Assembly: GCF_014648995.1 (NCBI RefSeq) | Contig: NZ_BMSE01000001.1 | Location: 806,001-870,000 of the forward strand | Length of the DNA stretch: 64,000 nucleotides | From: Streptomyces massasporeus | GTDB lineage: Bacteria > Actinomycetota > Actinomycetes > Streptomycetales > Streptomycetaceae | Direction: 5' to 3' | In this document: positions 62,586 to 64,000 of the stretch, one piece after another | Layout of the letters: every line of letters starts with the position of its first letter | Numbering within the stretch: position 1 is the first letter of the stretch | The notes under the pieces: generated by a model | What the model was told of the DNA's origin: nothing | Databases searched by the model: none | The model's input: the letters and a program-made list of their open reading frames with translations, nothing else | Made by a program: the position numbers and the translations under genes

Positions 62586-62636
62586 GCAGGTCGGAGGGGG
62601 GACCGGCGGTGTTGCCGGTCCCCGTCCCCGACCTGC
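62586..62636. terminator. imperfect hairpin terminator
   Basis: Arms 62586-62607 and 62614-62636 pair with a few internal mismatches around a six-base loop, 15 bases after the stop of the isomerase gene on the minus strand (62651). It marks the end of that operon. The rest of the 261-bp gap up to 62390 holds no gene. Confidence 0.6.
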
Positions 62637-62650
62637 GCCGGGAGCGTGGT

Positions 62651-63649
<999 letters not shown>

Positions 63650-63662
63650 CCTCGTGGCCTCC

Positions 63663-64000
63663 TCAGACCGCGATCGGCGTGTAGACGGAGTTCTTCTCGG
63701 CGCTCTCCTCGACCGCCGCGAGCACGCGCTGCACCTGCAGCCCGTCGGCGAAGGAGGGTTCGGGGCGGCGGCCCTCGGCGATGGCGTGGACGAAGTCGCG
63801 GGCCTGGTGGACGAACGTGTGCTCGTAGCCGAGGCCGTGGCCCGGCGGCCACCAGGCGTCCAGGTAGGGGTGGTCGGGTTCGGTCACGAGGATCCGCCGG
63901 AAACCGGCCTCCGCGCCGGGCTCGGTGGCGTCGTGGAAGGACAGCTCGTTGAGCCGCTCCAGGTCGAAGGCGAGCGAGCCGCGCTCCCCGTTGAGTTCGA
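63663..64000 (-). CDS. Gfo/Idh/MocA family oxidoreductase, C-terminal part
   Basis: The window's right edge cuts this gene, leaving 112 residues of its C-terminal domain: [60 protein letters not shown] and the family-typical [20 protein letters not shown] end. The NAD-binding N-terminus is outside the window. Probably the first gene of a dehydrogenase-isomerase pair acting on a keto-sugar or inositol. Confidence 0.82.
   Translation of the reverse strand, partial: ELNGERGSLAFDLERLNELSFHDATEPGAEAGFRRILVTEPDHPYLDAWWPPGHGLGYEHTFVHQARDFVHAIAEGRRPEPSFADGLQVQRVLAAVEESAEKNSVYTPIAV

Overview
The window is high-GC chromosomal DNA of a Streptomyces or close relative. The evidence is the G/C-biased third codon positions, frequent GTG starts, 4-bp ATGA/GTGA gene overlaps, Tat and lipobox signals, a sugar ABC importer with no ATPase gene of its own, and families typical of the genus (DUF574-type methyltransferase, SUKH immunity proteins, CebR-like operator, second EF-G). 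There is no rRNA, CRISPR array, origin or intact mobile element. One tRNA-Leu(GAG) is present.

Left part (1-18030): an accessory, partly decayed stretch. It holds the end of a peptide-type solute-binding lipoprotein gene, a CooC/ArsA-like ATPase, an alpha/beta hydrolase, an HD protein, a methyltransferase and several uncharacterised proteins. Between about 4530 and 5400 and between 9030 and 18030 there are remnants: a frameshifted ORF, a HEAT-repeat fragment, an IS21-type istB relic that gives an RsbW-like ATPase a new C-terminus, two SUKH (SMI1/KNR4) proteins, a truncated SseB-like gene and a DUF262 gene broken by one base.

Centre (18190-49565): a series of catabolic modules. (1) Beta-1,3-glucan use: a secreted GH55 glucanase faces a binding protein/two permease/GH1 beta-glucosidase operon, with a CebR-like box between them. 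(2) An EF-G paralogue with a small ORF in its leader. (3) A resorcinol/hydroxyquinol operon (FAD monooxygenase, intradiol dioxygenase, maleylacetate reductase, NmrA-type reductase). A 17-bp palindrome at its promoter recurs upstream of a YceI gene, and an AcoR-like regulator is divergent. (4) An oxalate module (oxalyl-CoA decarboxylase, formyl-CoA transferase, ADP-forming acyl-CoA ligase, two OFA-type transporters) divergent from a succinyl-CoA synthetase pair and an aldehyde dehydrogenase, with a perfect inverted repeat between them.

Right part (49651-64000, nearly all minus strand): an Ebo-like operon (EboA, B, C, E, F homologues plus two further TIM-barrel isomerase-like proteins) in which an inositol-1-phosphate synthase occupies the cyclase slot that EboD (3-dehydroquinate-synthase-like) fills in the classical cluster. 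Next to it are a 1240-residue secreted multidomain protein (sugar-dehydrogenase propeller, PKD, CBM, ThuA, DUF1080), another isomerase and the end of a Gfo/Idh/MocA oxidoreductase, together resembling 3-keto-sugar metabolism. The Ebo-like operon is the best candidate here for an under-described system.
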